The notes beneath the pieces are model-generated. The model worked only from the letters and a program-made list of their open reading frames with translations. It was not told the origin of the DNA and made no database searches. Both the position numbers and the translations under genes were made by a program. Of a stretch of 64,000 nucleotides of DNA, positions 46,474 to 56,193 are shown piece by piece. Within the stretch, counting starts at the first letter, position 1. Every line of letters starts with the position of its first letter. Source of the DNA: Euonymus europaeus (taxonomy: Eukaryota; Streptophyta; Magnoliopsida; Celastrales; Celastraceae); contig OY756957.1 in the NCBI GenBank assembly GCA_963580455.1, positions 20,873,001 through 20,937,000 of the forward strand, written 5' to 3'.

Positions 46474-46613
46474 GTGAGATGGAGCATAAAATGCACTCAC
46501 CGGGAGAGTAAATATATTTGTTACCACAGTGAGATGGAGCATAACATGCACTCACTGAGAGAGTAAATATATTTGTTACTACAGTGAGATGGAGCATAAA
46601 ATGCACTCACTGT
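46474..46613 (+). repeat. 55-bp tandem repeat with hairpin units
   Basis: 2.5 units starting at 46474, 46529 and 46584. Each holds GTGAGATGGAGCATAAAATG followed by CACTCAC, so GTGAG and CTCAC can pair around a short loop. It lies 300 bp after pol and 650 bp before the extra ORF. Confidence 0.88.
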
Positions 46614-47267
46614 AAGGTTTTTTCTTGCCATAAAGATAGCTATTTCTATATGCCTGTGCAAGTCCCTATAATCTGCTCAATAGTGTTTGATTTGACAACC
46701 TATTCACAGAGTGATTTTGTGTAGTATGTTGTGCTATGTTACTTACAAGATTTTAAAATTACACACAAGTTCACAAAGCTTATAACATGGTTCAGATTTC
46801 AATGACGTGATGTTTGGAAAGTAAGTCCAATATATGAACCATTATTTCCTGTGACTCATTTCTATCTATATTTGTTCAAATATGGTCTCCTGATAAATTC
46901 CATCCATGTAATCATTCTGCTTTTCTTATATAATATACATGGATACTATTGTTAGTGTTTTTTGACTGAAGAATACTTTCTTTGAGTCAGGGAGATTGTG
47001 CACAAATATCAGTCATGAGGTAACCTTCAGTAACCTACCTCATTTGTTCCTGATGGCAGTTTTGTTATTTAATTCAAATTTTCTGAATTGTGGTCTTTGA
47101 TGAGAGGCGGGCTTCCTGCAAATATTAATTTTGTATTTCAAAATATCTCAACCTCTCTTAAAAGACGTGCCTTCTCTTACCATCCTTCTTCTTCACAAGT
47201 TCCTTCTTACCCATAATTTCTCTATATCTTATCACTTCCATTTTTCACTCTATCTTCTGGGGTATTT

Positions 47268-48444
47268 ATGGCCAAACGGAAGAGAGATACACACAAGGTT
47301 TCTCCGATGGATTCAACCACTCGAGGAATCAAGAAATCCAAGAACCCCACTATTGTTACTTCTCGATTTCTTTCAAAGGCGGCAAAGGCATCCTTTGATT
47401 CTTACTTTGATGGAAGAGCCTTATCTACTGAAAGGCCTTTTGATTTCGCCTCCATTCATGATCCAGAACTAGATCACATCTTTGAGTCAAGATTGTGGAG
47501 TCCCCTGTGTTCCCTCAAAGGTATGGCATGCCCAACTTTAATCCGTGAGTTTTTTGCGAATCTGTCTGATTTGGAGGATGAAGAGGTTGGGGTTACTACT
47601 TGTTTTGTGCGTGGGGTGGTGTTTACATTTTCAATTGACAAATTAGCTAAGATTTTGGAGGTGCCACGAGTTGATAACCCTGATTTTGATTTGTTTGATC
47701 TGCTTGAGTTACCAAGTCTGGAAGATTTACATATGTTTCTGCGTAAGGATGGGGGAGGGAAGTTTGGTGAAAAATTACCTCATCGATTTCTAAATTCTAA
47801 CCATAAGATGCTACATTTGTTCATTTGCTCCACAATTTTACCAACCGAGCATCATGGAGAATTATCTGAACGTTATTGTCGTTTGTTGCATGCTATTCTA
47901 GTTGGTAAAACAATCTGTTTACCATCCTTGATCTTCAATCATGTGCTATACATCAAAGAACATCAGGCCCGAACCATCAAGTTACCGTTTGGAGTTATTT
48001 TGACCAAGTATTTAGAGTCTGAAGGTGTTATTTAGAGTCTGAAGGTGTTATTCTGTCCAAACTGTGACTCGTAGTAATAAGCAGTCTCCTGTTGTTATCC
48101 CTATTGAGTCTGCACCATCCACCTCTCCTGAGAGCTCATCTGCATTAGTTGGACCAGTGGCTGATTTGGCTAGGCAGGTTACGTCCCTTTCCCAGCAGGT
48201 TACCACTCTTCAGACGACACTTGACAGTTTTCAAAATGCAGTGTTACCAGCAATTCAGAGTCTTTCATCTGCTCGCGTGGAGTTAGCTACTGCCATTGAT
48301 TATATTGCTTCACAAGTTGATCATGGTCTTCAATTGCGCAATATTTCTTTTGCCGACTTGCAGGGTCGTATCATTGAGCTTAAAAAGCATCAGGATGAAG
48401 CCAATGAAATTCTTCAGCTTATCCGTCAGCGTGCTCATCTTTGA
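47268..48444 (+). pseudogene. Extra 3' ORF of the copia element (plant transposon-protein-like), broken
   Basis: ORF 47268-48035 (255 codons) starts MAKRKRDTHK with a basic nuclear-signal-like N-terminus. It contains PTLIREFFANLSD, CFVRGVVFTFSIDKLAKILEVP and a C-terminal helical part with SERYCRLLHAILVGKTI. This pattern resembles the putative plant transposon protein domain (Pfam Transposase_32 type) found beyond pol in some retroelements. A perfect 20-bp tandem duplication (48011-48050) creates the stop. The protein continues in another frame at 48064-48444 as a Ser/Pro linker plus the coiled coil QVTSLSQQVTTLQTTL and ends RQRAHL. This is the position of the env-like ORF of SIRE elements, but I see no signal peptide or membrane span. 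Function unknown. Confidence 0.75.
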
Positions 48445-48458
48445 CATTTGTGAGTCAT

Positions 48459-48698
48459 AAAAAGGGGGAGTTCTGAGGTAGTTGTAGTGGTACTTAGGGG
48501 GAGCAGTTGTGCACAGGAGTAGTGGTAGTTAGGGGGAGCAGTTGCTGTAGTGGTAGTTTAGAAGGAGCAACGCTCGTTTTTTGTTTAATAAGTACTTATG
48601 CTGGATATTAATCATTCTATTTTGTTGCATATTGCTGGATAGTAAATTATTATCTATTTCCATGAGTTTTCTGATCTCACAATTGTCAAGGGGGAGAT
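48459..48698 (+). promoter_or_regulatory. Polypurine tract and three extra GGGGGAG runs
   Basis: Four AGGGGGAG words: about 48463-48470, 48496-48503, 48531-48538 and 48690-48696. The last abuts the 3' LTR and is the expected plus-strand primer. The others lie within a GTAGTGG/AGCAGTTG-rich repeat. Confidence 0.75.
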
Positions 48699-49672
48699 TG
48701 TTGGGATTTTTGTGACAATTGTGAGTGCATATGGACAAGTGTGTGTTATGTTATAGTTTGTACGTGGCTCATGCATGGTTCATGTTTAGTCTTGAATTGC
48801 AGGTGACATATATAAGTGCAAGATTAAAAGACATACGTGGAAAGCATGCATGTAATATGGATATGCATGAGGATATGCATGAGGTTGTTTTCCAATATTG
48901 TGATAATGCTTGTATATCATTTGCTTGTATATCATTATCTCTAATTAGTTACAATATTGTGATAATGCCGTGTGAAGCTTTATTTGTTTTATGGAGATAA
49001 TTCTCATGGAGATAATGCTAATGATAATGCCAATTAAATGATAATGCCGTGTGTTTTAAATTCTAAATATAATCCAATATTTGGTTGGCCTATCATTTAT
49101 CTTATCATTTTATAGATTTGTGTTTTATCACCTTTTAGCTTTGTTTCAGGATAATTATTCCAGATAATATCATGATTCAAATAAATCAAATCAGAAGAAA
49201 AGGGTGAATGTCTCTCTATATAAAGGAATGATCTCCATTGAATGAAGGTTGGAGAAGCTACGTGCAAGCTAGATTTCTTAGGTTATTGCTTCTCTTTGTA
49301 ATCCAATTTTCATTCTTGAGAGACAGAGAACTCTTGTGAGGTGTCTATGTTTTGAGCAGTGAGAGTGTGATTTCTCGATTGGTGTAGTTTTTGGAGGATC
49401 CAAAAACAAAGCTCTACCGTGTGAGGTCGAGTGTTGAGTGAAACAAACACTATGTGGGATGGGTTGTACAAGCAATGTCTTTAGGGTAAAGATAATGTTG
49501 TACTCTCGATTCAAGATTAGTGAATTGTTTCGTAAGGTTAGTCGCTTATAGACTTGAGGTTTTTCCCAGGTTGGGTTTTCCTCGTAAAAAATCTTGGTAT
49601 TGTCTCTTTTATTTTTCCGCATTTTTGTTTCCATTTTTTGACTAACGATCTTGTGAGAGTTCTTGAGTTACA
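48699..49672 (+). repeat. 3' LTR of the young copia element
   Basis: TGTTGGGATT...CTTGAGTTACA, 974 bp, next to the GAAAA duplication. Confidence 0.93.
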
Positions 49673-49677
49673 GAAAA

Positions 49678-49962
49678 GTTATGGAGTATGACTCCAGATT
49701 GCTAAAGACACATGAGAAGAATTATCTAGTTCAGAATCTGGAACTTGCGGCTGTTGTGTTTGCTCTGAAGTAATGAAGATATTATCTATACGAAGAGCAG
49801 TTTGAAGTATTTTTATACCACAAGAGCCTCAAGTATCTATTCACCCAAAAGGATCTGAACCTGCGACAAAGGTGGTGGATGGAGTACTTGAAGGACTTCG
49901 ACATCAATTTACAATACCATCCCGATAAAGCAAATGTGGTGGCGGATGCGTTGAGTCGGAAT
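49678..49962 (+). pseudogene. Forward gypsy RNase H, fused to LTR sequence
   Basis: Continues the gypsy frame after the copia insertion: KTHEKNYLVQNLELAAVVFALK, a stop, then [28 protein letters not shown] and [14 protein letters not shown], the end of RNase H. The next codons are LTR sequence, so integrase is missing. Confidence 0.85.
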
Positions 49963-50144
49963 TATATGTTGCGTTTGTTTCTAGGCGGGCATTCCCCGAT
50001 TTACGGGGAGATATTGCCAGATTTTTAATTGAGGAGTTAACCTAGTAGAGAAATCTAGGGTTGGAACCTTGGATGTGAATCACATTGACAACTCAGGATG
50101 ATTTTGGTAAGCACCACGTAACGTTCCGGAAACGGGGCATTACA
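49963..50144 (+). repeat. Remnant of the 3' LTR of the forward gypsy element
   Basis: Matches the last 182 bp of the 5' LTR (35607-35788), ends GGGGCATTACA at 50144 beside the TTCAC duplication. Confidence 0.85.
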
Positions 50145-50149
50145 TTCAC

Positions 50150-50424
50150 CTTCAATACATACCTCCGGTTCTCGAACTACGTGAGCCTGCATTAGCCAAG
50201 TATTGAAATGTCATCGACTATCCCGCAATTATAGTAAGGACAGCCTGTACCACCGGTGGTACATGTGCTTGCACTAGAAGTATATACGGAGTCCTCTCCT
50301 GTCCAACCTGATGAATACCCTCATCTGTGAGTAGCTCGTCATGAACTACCTCCTCTCCTTTGATCTTTGTATCGAACTCCGACATCGATTCTTGAGTACC
50401 TAGAGTATGCCTAGTAGTGTGCAC
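50150..50424 (-). pseudogene. Gag N-terminus of the reverse gypsy element
   Basis: An open minus-strand frame from 50424 to 50218 (68 residues, containing SEFDTKIKGEEVV), with more sequence down to 50150, where the forward gypsy insertion cuts it. It lies between the primer-site remnant and the rest of gag, which resumes at 33606. Gag is assigned by position; the residues themselves are not diagnostic. Confidence 0.55.
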
Positions 50425-50535
50425 TACTTCCCTACCATAGCCTCGGCCTCAAGTAGTCCAACAAGTGTCTATCTGCACAACAACAGATAACAGTATTCAA
50501 TACATAAATAATTAATGAGTATGTAAAAAGAAAGT

Positions 50536-50547
50536 GGTTATACCAAA
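50536..50547 (-). promoter_or_regulatory. Decayed primer-binding site of the reverse gypsy element
   Basis: Minus-strand TTGGTATAACCA retains only the first half of a tRNA-Met primer site. It lies 2-3 bp inside the inner end of the 5' LTR. Confidence 0.5.
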
Positions 50548-50549
50548 TC

Positions 50550-51682
50550 TGCAGAGGTTATGACATGACCTGGAGACTCACCTACAATTCATTATAAATC
50601 ATATCATTTGAGTTCAAACGTAATGCACACACATCTAGGTCAACTTCATTTCATCCAAAATATCTGACAGTATCTCCCTGTACTTTGAAGGATGCCAACA
50701 TGGATATACGCAACAAATAAGTACAATAATTACACTGCTAATTCAATAATGCCTTTCATTCAGCTTGCAATCCACAACCTAGTAGAGTTTGAGGACATCT
50801 AGCATATGCAATCCAACATAAGCATAATCATGCAACATTATCACATGGTATCAGTACACAATCATCCAGGACACATGGTCCTCAATTGGGCCCACGAGTC
50901 TTGGTTTCTCGGGACACCCTTTCGACTATTCAAACATCACATCGATGAGGTGTTTCAATAAACATATTCCAATCATACATACAATACTAATAATCCCAAA
51001 AAATGAGGATGAGTAAATCCCATACTAACGCTATTCACTACTCCAGGAGGTCAACCATGTCAACGACGCTCCTATAGTTTCGCATTGCCTATTCTAGAGT
51101 CGATCTCACCTGTGTGGAGAAAAAGAAAAACAAAAGGGTGAGAGCCTCAAATCTTTCTTAAATCTTTGTTGAATCTTGTTACAAGCCACTCACAAATCTT
51201 CATAATCCACTGTCTCCCTATTTTTTCTCTCTTTCTTGCTCTTCTTTCCCTCTCTCGATAGAACCCAAAAAATACTATCGCTCTATCTGTTATTTCAAAC
51301 TTAAGAATATATTACTCATGCCTAGGCACCCAATTCTATATTTTTATCAGGCTAGACCACGTGTGGAGCGACCATGAGCATGCTTAGGGGCTCTTCACCT
51401 AAACCACCACTGGATCAGGCGCCTGGTACTTCACACCAAGGTGCCCATGCCTTGGCGCGATGCTAGGCGCACCTCTGTATCATTGGCCCAATGCACTAAA
51501 CTGGGCGCGTCCCACAAACGCCTAAGCCCGTCCCATGTCGGCCTTGGCACTTCGTGGGGTGAGATGGTGCACGCCTAGGCCACCCACACGGTGTGTACAA
51601 CTTGACGCCTAGGCGCCTTTTTTATTTATTTATCATACATAGTTTAAATGGTTTTGGTTTTTAATCGAGGTATTAGAATACA
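50550..51682 (-). repeat. 5' LTR of the reverse gypsy element, internally deleted
   Basis: 1133 bp, plus-strand TGCAGAGG...GAATACA. Its two halves match 16707-17400 and about 28620-29181. The middle ~1.1 kb of the other LTR is missing at about 51140. It contains GCCTAGGCGCC words at 51310-51615. Confidence 0.82.
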
Positions 51683-53902
51683 ATTCACAATTAATTGTGA
51701 ATTCCCTCAACAAGGACAACACTAAAAATTTGACTTTATTCAATTTTTCTAGATGACCGAGACAATTATTGATAGTAATGCAATATAATAAGTATCTAAA
51801 TGCTATATTTTCCACAAAAAATCTGAAACAAACTCATATGATTCAATAACATTTAGAAAATTAGAATGTTAAAACACTACTGATACAACAAAAGAAAAGT
51901 CTCCATGAAGTTCAAATATAAGAAACGCCAAGGAACAGCCAATGTAATGACTGATAACAGAAATTCAGAAGAGTGGACGGGTATTTACCTTGTACTTGGT
52001 GGTGGAAAGGATGAGACAAACACAACACGAACAACACTATAGGAAGATCAATCCTCCACACTGCCAACAAACAAACAAATTGGATGAGCAAATTAATCAA
52101 TCGAATATATGGGGATCAGCAAATCCCATGTTTGGCGAAAGACTGGGGAAAATACTCAATGCATAAATCGAATGCTTATTGCGCAATAATTATTAAACAG
52201 GACGTTAAAATATAGCGAAAGTGTGAGTATATAGCTACGACATGAGAAAGCAAACCCATATTAGTTACCAGCTGGCCTAGACGTATTGCATGTATAAGTG
52301 GCATGCATTCAGCTCAAAGGTGAAAACCACCTTGTAAAGCAATAAGCTTATTTCAGCGACGTATCTTCGTTAATGAATATGGCTAATGTTCTAAACCAAC
52401 AAATAAAAGATTCTAATTATCCTTCATATATAACCATGCTTGAAGAAATTGAAAAGACTCTCATTTACACCTCGCTCTTCTATATAACCTTGAAGTTCAT
52501 GTTTCATTATTTAATCGAAATCAATGTCAAATTGTTAACAATTTAGCATATAATAAAGATTGAACTTCTCTAAATATCCAATGCAATTTTTCACCATAGA
52601 TTCAGGAAAAATAGAAGAAGATATCAGGGCGGTGGTATACTCAGTTGGGCGACACCCGAAACGGCCCATATACTCCCCTATACTTCTAGCGAAAATGGAA
52701 AATGTAAACCTTTGATCTGTAAGTTCATATGGAATGCAAGTATCTGGCTTCTATCCTAGCCATTGAGCCTATTCATATTACCAAGGCAGTACCACATTCA
52801 TAACAAAACCATCAAGAAAACTGAACTACTTTGAGACCAAAATTATAATGTTCAAGTCCAGTACCATGGACATTAAAGTAACCATAAGAATGATTCCCTA
52901 CTGGGAATAAAATAATATAGCCATCTAAGACATATAATTGTCAGCTAGGGGTTGTGGAACTAAAATAGATAGCCTCAAAACACTTGTCTGAGAGTTTACA
53001 ATTTCGCATCTCACACAAATAAATAAGAGAGAAGAGAGAGAAGATGTTACTAACCATAGATCATCAAAGCAATAGCTTCCTGACCAAATGATGAGATAGA
53101 AAACACACATAATTCACGTTGAAGTTGTCTAGAAAGAACAAAATTAACAACAATAAATGTAATCATGTTTAGCTGATTACGAAGTCAACTTTGCAAAGTT
53201 GATCATGATATGCTTGGAAAAATAAGCACTAAAAAGTTAGCTGAATAAAAGAGCAACAACTGTAAATTTAATATCTTGACATATGAGATCCTTCAAATTA
53301 AATAACCGTTTACATAGCCCATGAAACCACCATTCAAAAAATTAAAAGATACAGTGCATTATAAAAATGAGGCAGAAGCGTAAGGGCAGGGCCCCTGTAA
53401 CTCCAAATCAGAGTATTTTGGCTAATCTTGAATGAGTAAAGCAAATAAAGGCAATCACATGCCGAGCTTAAACCTCAATTTCAAACATAAAATGGAAACA
53501 CCAAAAGAAAACCCTCCATTGTCAGACTTAAATAGACAACAAACTACAATAAAAGGCTAGCACCATATACAGCTGCAACGGAAATGACCACTCAAATTCA
53601 AAGCACAAGCAAGAAGAATAAAACGAAGTCTATGAAGGAAGCCAATTATAGAGTGAAAAAGGAACACATAAATATCCCAATCAGTATTGACATTTTTCCT
53701 CACACAAGCCATTAACACTCGATAACCTAATTTCATTAACTTTTTTGCCTTTTTCTCTCTCATCAACCTAACTAGAAAAATCATATAAAAGAGAATGGCT
53801 AGAGCCCACAGTGGGAGCGATAGCATTCCCACGTTACGAGGAAAGAATGACGGCGATTAGATCGGAAGTAGCTGGGCGAAATGATTCGCGAAATCTCCTT
53901 GA
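51683..53902. other. Unresolved AT-rich sequence; only weak exon-like segments
   Basis: Sequence into which the gypsy element inserted. It begins with a perfect 20-bp palindrome (51683-51702). On the minus strand, 53055-53079 and 51989-52060 are short open segments with AG before and GT after. Joined, they stay open and the second is hydrophobic (IDLPIVLFVLCL). I do not recognise the product, and the segments may be chance. The frame 53557-53832 is also hydrophobic and unrecognised. No RNA gene or repeat family is seen. Base composition shifts to higher GC at about 53820-53900. Confidence 0.35.
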
Positions 53903-53971
53903 GGAAGAAGAAATGCCTGGGTAAAATGTCCGCAGAGCGGAAGCTGGCGGACCAGACAATGGCGATTTGTC

Positions 53972-55110
53972 TTGCCACCAAAAAGATATGCAGGGGTAGA
54001 GAAGGTAACTTCGCGGATGGAAAGGAGGCACTCTCCTGACCGGTATTCAACCACCAGGGGAGGGCATGAAAAACACGATAGCGGAAGGTATTTGGAGGAC
54101 GATCGAGGTGACCGTTACTCGCGTCATGCGGAGAGTCGTGAAAGGCCTAGAGAGGCAAAACACCAAAGGATGAATGAGGAGCCGGACGCACGAAGGGCCG
54201 ACCTTATTTATGGGGCTCAGGAGCGAGCCATGAAGGCGTTGGATGAAATGACTTCATCACCCTTCACTAGAGAGATCAGAAGGAGCGAGGTCCCAAGAAG
54301 GCTAGTGATACCAGCCTTCGAACACTACAATGGTCGAACAGATCCAGTTGTTCATTTGGACCATTACATGAGGAAAATGATCCTATGGGCCGGGGATCAG
54401 GCAATCCTGTGCAAGGTCTTCCCCTCGTCATTGGGACCTGTGGCTTCCCGCTGGTTCCATCATCTAAAGGCAAACTCGGTGTCAACCTGGAGGGATTTGG
54501 CCAAGCAATTCATTAATCGATTTATTGCGGCAAGCCATGAGCCGAAAACTCTGAGTAACCTCCTTACAATGAGACCAAACAGTGGAGAGTCTATGACCGA
54601 CTACCTGGCAAGATATTTGGAGCTGTGCGCAGATGTAGATGGGTGCGATGATCAGATGACGGCGTCCTCTTTCAAATTGGGACTGGCCGAAGGGAGTAGA
54701 CTCAAAGAGTCGCTGACTCTATATGAGCCGAACTCGATTGAGACCTTACAAGACCGGGTTAGGAGATACTCGAAGGTTGAGACAAAGGGAGAAGCAGGAA
54801 AAGTCAAGAATCCCCTCTCCCCGAAAAGAGATGACTATAAGATACAGACAGGAAGAACAAAGAATGATGGCCGATCATTCACAGGCCGATCAGATCAGTG
54901 GAAACCAGATAGGGGGCAAGTAAGTTCCGTCGAATTTAATACCCTATCCAGCGAATATTCACCGAGATCAAGGACGAGCCATACATTGTCCGACCACGAA
55001 AGCTTTTTGGTGATTCCAAGCTTCAAGATTCCAAGAAATTTTATGCATTTCACAGAGACCATGGCCACAAAATAGAGTATTGTCGTAACCTTCAAAGCCA
55101 CTTAGAGGAG
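53972..55110 (+). pseudogene. Tat-type gag, frameshifted
   Basis: Basic Arg/Ser/His-rich N-terminus, then the core from about residue 100: VIPAFEHYNGRTDPVVHLDHY, ASRWFHHL, WRDLAKQFINRF, ESMTDYLARY, and FKLGLAEGSRLKESL. The frame is open to 55075, but from about 54955 the true continuation is one frame over, with FYAFHRDHGHKIEYCRNL, the Tat-type zinc-finger-like segment. No ATG lies at the expected start; the frame is open back to 53903. Confidence 0.82.
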
Positions 55111-56193
55111 TTGGCCAAACATGGGAAGTTATCCAAGTTTGTTAAAAACAATGAACCTGAGAAACGACACGCGAAGGTGGATGGTGTAGCCTTGGCCGAA
55201 CAAACCTTTGACGACCCCATTGAGACGATAAAGGTAATTAACCTTGTTAGGCCTCGTCTGAACGCTGACGTAAATAGCGCTATAGCCCATCAGCGACCGA
55301 GTCCGTCTGAAGGGCCGATAGTCAAAAAAGCGAGAAAGACTGGTGTAAATATTACATTCTGGGACGAAGACCTAACTGGGATAGACCCAATCCATAATGA
55401 TGCCCTACGAGTGACAATTCGGGTATGTAGGCGAGATGTGAAGCGCGTGTTGGTAGATCAAGGAAGTGCAGTGAATATGTTGTATTACCCGGTGTTTGAG
55501 AAATTGGGACTTACTCAAGCCGATCTCATGCCGGAGTCAGCCTGCATAGTTGGATTCAACGGGCACCAGGTGTACCCGATCGGGAAAGGGATAACAGACG
55601 TCAGGGTCGGGCCAAAAATCATCTCAATAGAGTTCTTGGTGGTTCAAGGAAGAACGGCCAGTAATGCAATACTGGGCAGACCATGGCTACATTCGATGGA
55701 GGCCGTCTCGTCAACTTACCATCAGATAATCCGCTTTCCACACGATGGGAAGATATGTGAAGTCAAAGGGGACCGGCCGAACCCATCAAAAGAAGTGGCA
55801 AACATGGTGAGGGAAACCCACCAGGTCAGTACCATGGTCGGAGAATCAGAAGTGGAGGCCGAGCCAGGCACTGATCCGGAGAAAAAATCCAATGAAAAAC
55901 TGGAGAAGATTAGGATTGACGGAGAAGAGGAGGAGAGATACTTCCTGATAGGAGCCAATCTTCCCACCGACGAGAGAGAATCCCTGATTGGGTTGTTGAA
56001 AAGGAATGTAGGAGCATTTGCCTGGTCTCCACAGGAGATGCCAGTGATTGATTACTCGGTGGCAATCCATCATTTGAGCGTTCGACCACAATTTAAACCT
56101 GTCATCCAAAAGGCTAGGAGGTCGGTCTTGGCACATGCGGAGGTCGTTGTGAAAGAAGTACAAAAGTGGAGGCGGACGCTATTCGAGAAGTAG
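55111..56193 (+). pseudogene. Tat-type protease and N-terminus of RT
   Basis: 360 open codons. The protease shows RVLVDQGSAVNMLYYPVFEKL (the Tat form of DTGS) near 55446-55510 and NAILGRPWLHSM near 55660. The linker is acidic. RT begins near 55990 with VGAFAWSPQEMPVIDYSVAIH and FKPVIQKARR. The frame breaks near 56163, and RT continues in another frame with EYPEWLSNTVVVKKKNG. Confidence 0.85.

Larger units (their letters stand above)
40328..49672 (+). mobile_element. Young SIRE/Maximus-type copia with an extra 3' ORF
   Basis: A plus-strand element flanked by perfect GAAAA duplications (40323-40327, 49673-49677) in the RNase H of the forward gypsy element. LTRs are 964 and 974 bp and differ at roughly 15 positions plus small indels (about 1.6% by hand count), the youngest pair here. 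Order: LTR, primer site, gag, protease, integrase, RT, RNase H, a 55-bp hairpin repeat, an extra ORF, purine tracts, LTR. Pol is disabled by a deletion with frameshift and by two stops; the extra ORF is also broken. Confidence 0.93.
33612..50144 (+). mobile_element. Forward Tekay/Del-like gypsy element, nested and 3'-deleted
   Basis: Inserted in the gag of the reverse gypsy element with perfect TTCAC duplications (33607-33611, 50145-50149). It has a complete 2177-bp 5' LTR, primer site, gag, protease, RT and most of RNase H. RNase H is then fused at about 49962 to the last ~182 bp of the 3' LTR, so integrase, polypurine tract and most of the 3' LTR are gone. Two later insertions lie inside. 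The surviving parts of the LTRs differ at roughly 20 of 180 positions by hand count. The first LTR dinucleotide reads TA, perhaps a mutated TG. Confidence 0.87.
16707..51682 (-). mobile_element. Large nested Tekay/Del-like Ty3/gypsy element, minus strand
   Basis: A single gypsy element expanded to about 35 kb by insertions. Both outer ends are supported: the left LTR starts TGCATTAC at 16707, the right LTR ends ATTAGAATACA at 51682, and a perfect 5-bp duplication ATTCA flanks it (16702-16706 and 51683-51687). The 3' LTR is 16707-18056 plus 28246-29181. The internal region is 29182-33611 plus 50150-50549, and the 5' LTR is 50550-51682. The order gag, protease, RT, RNase H, integrase, then a C-terminal chromovirus-type extension supports the lineage. 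All coding frames are broken. Subtracting the inserts leaves a sequence of roughly 7 kb. Confidence 0.85.

Noticed and set aside
53799..54054. Three overlapping minus-strand frames of 65-83 codons
   Set aside because: They are shadows of the Tat gag start on the plus strand, with no motif of their own.
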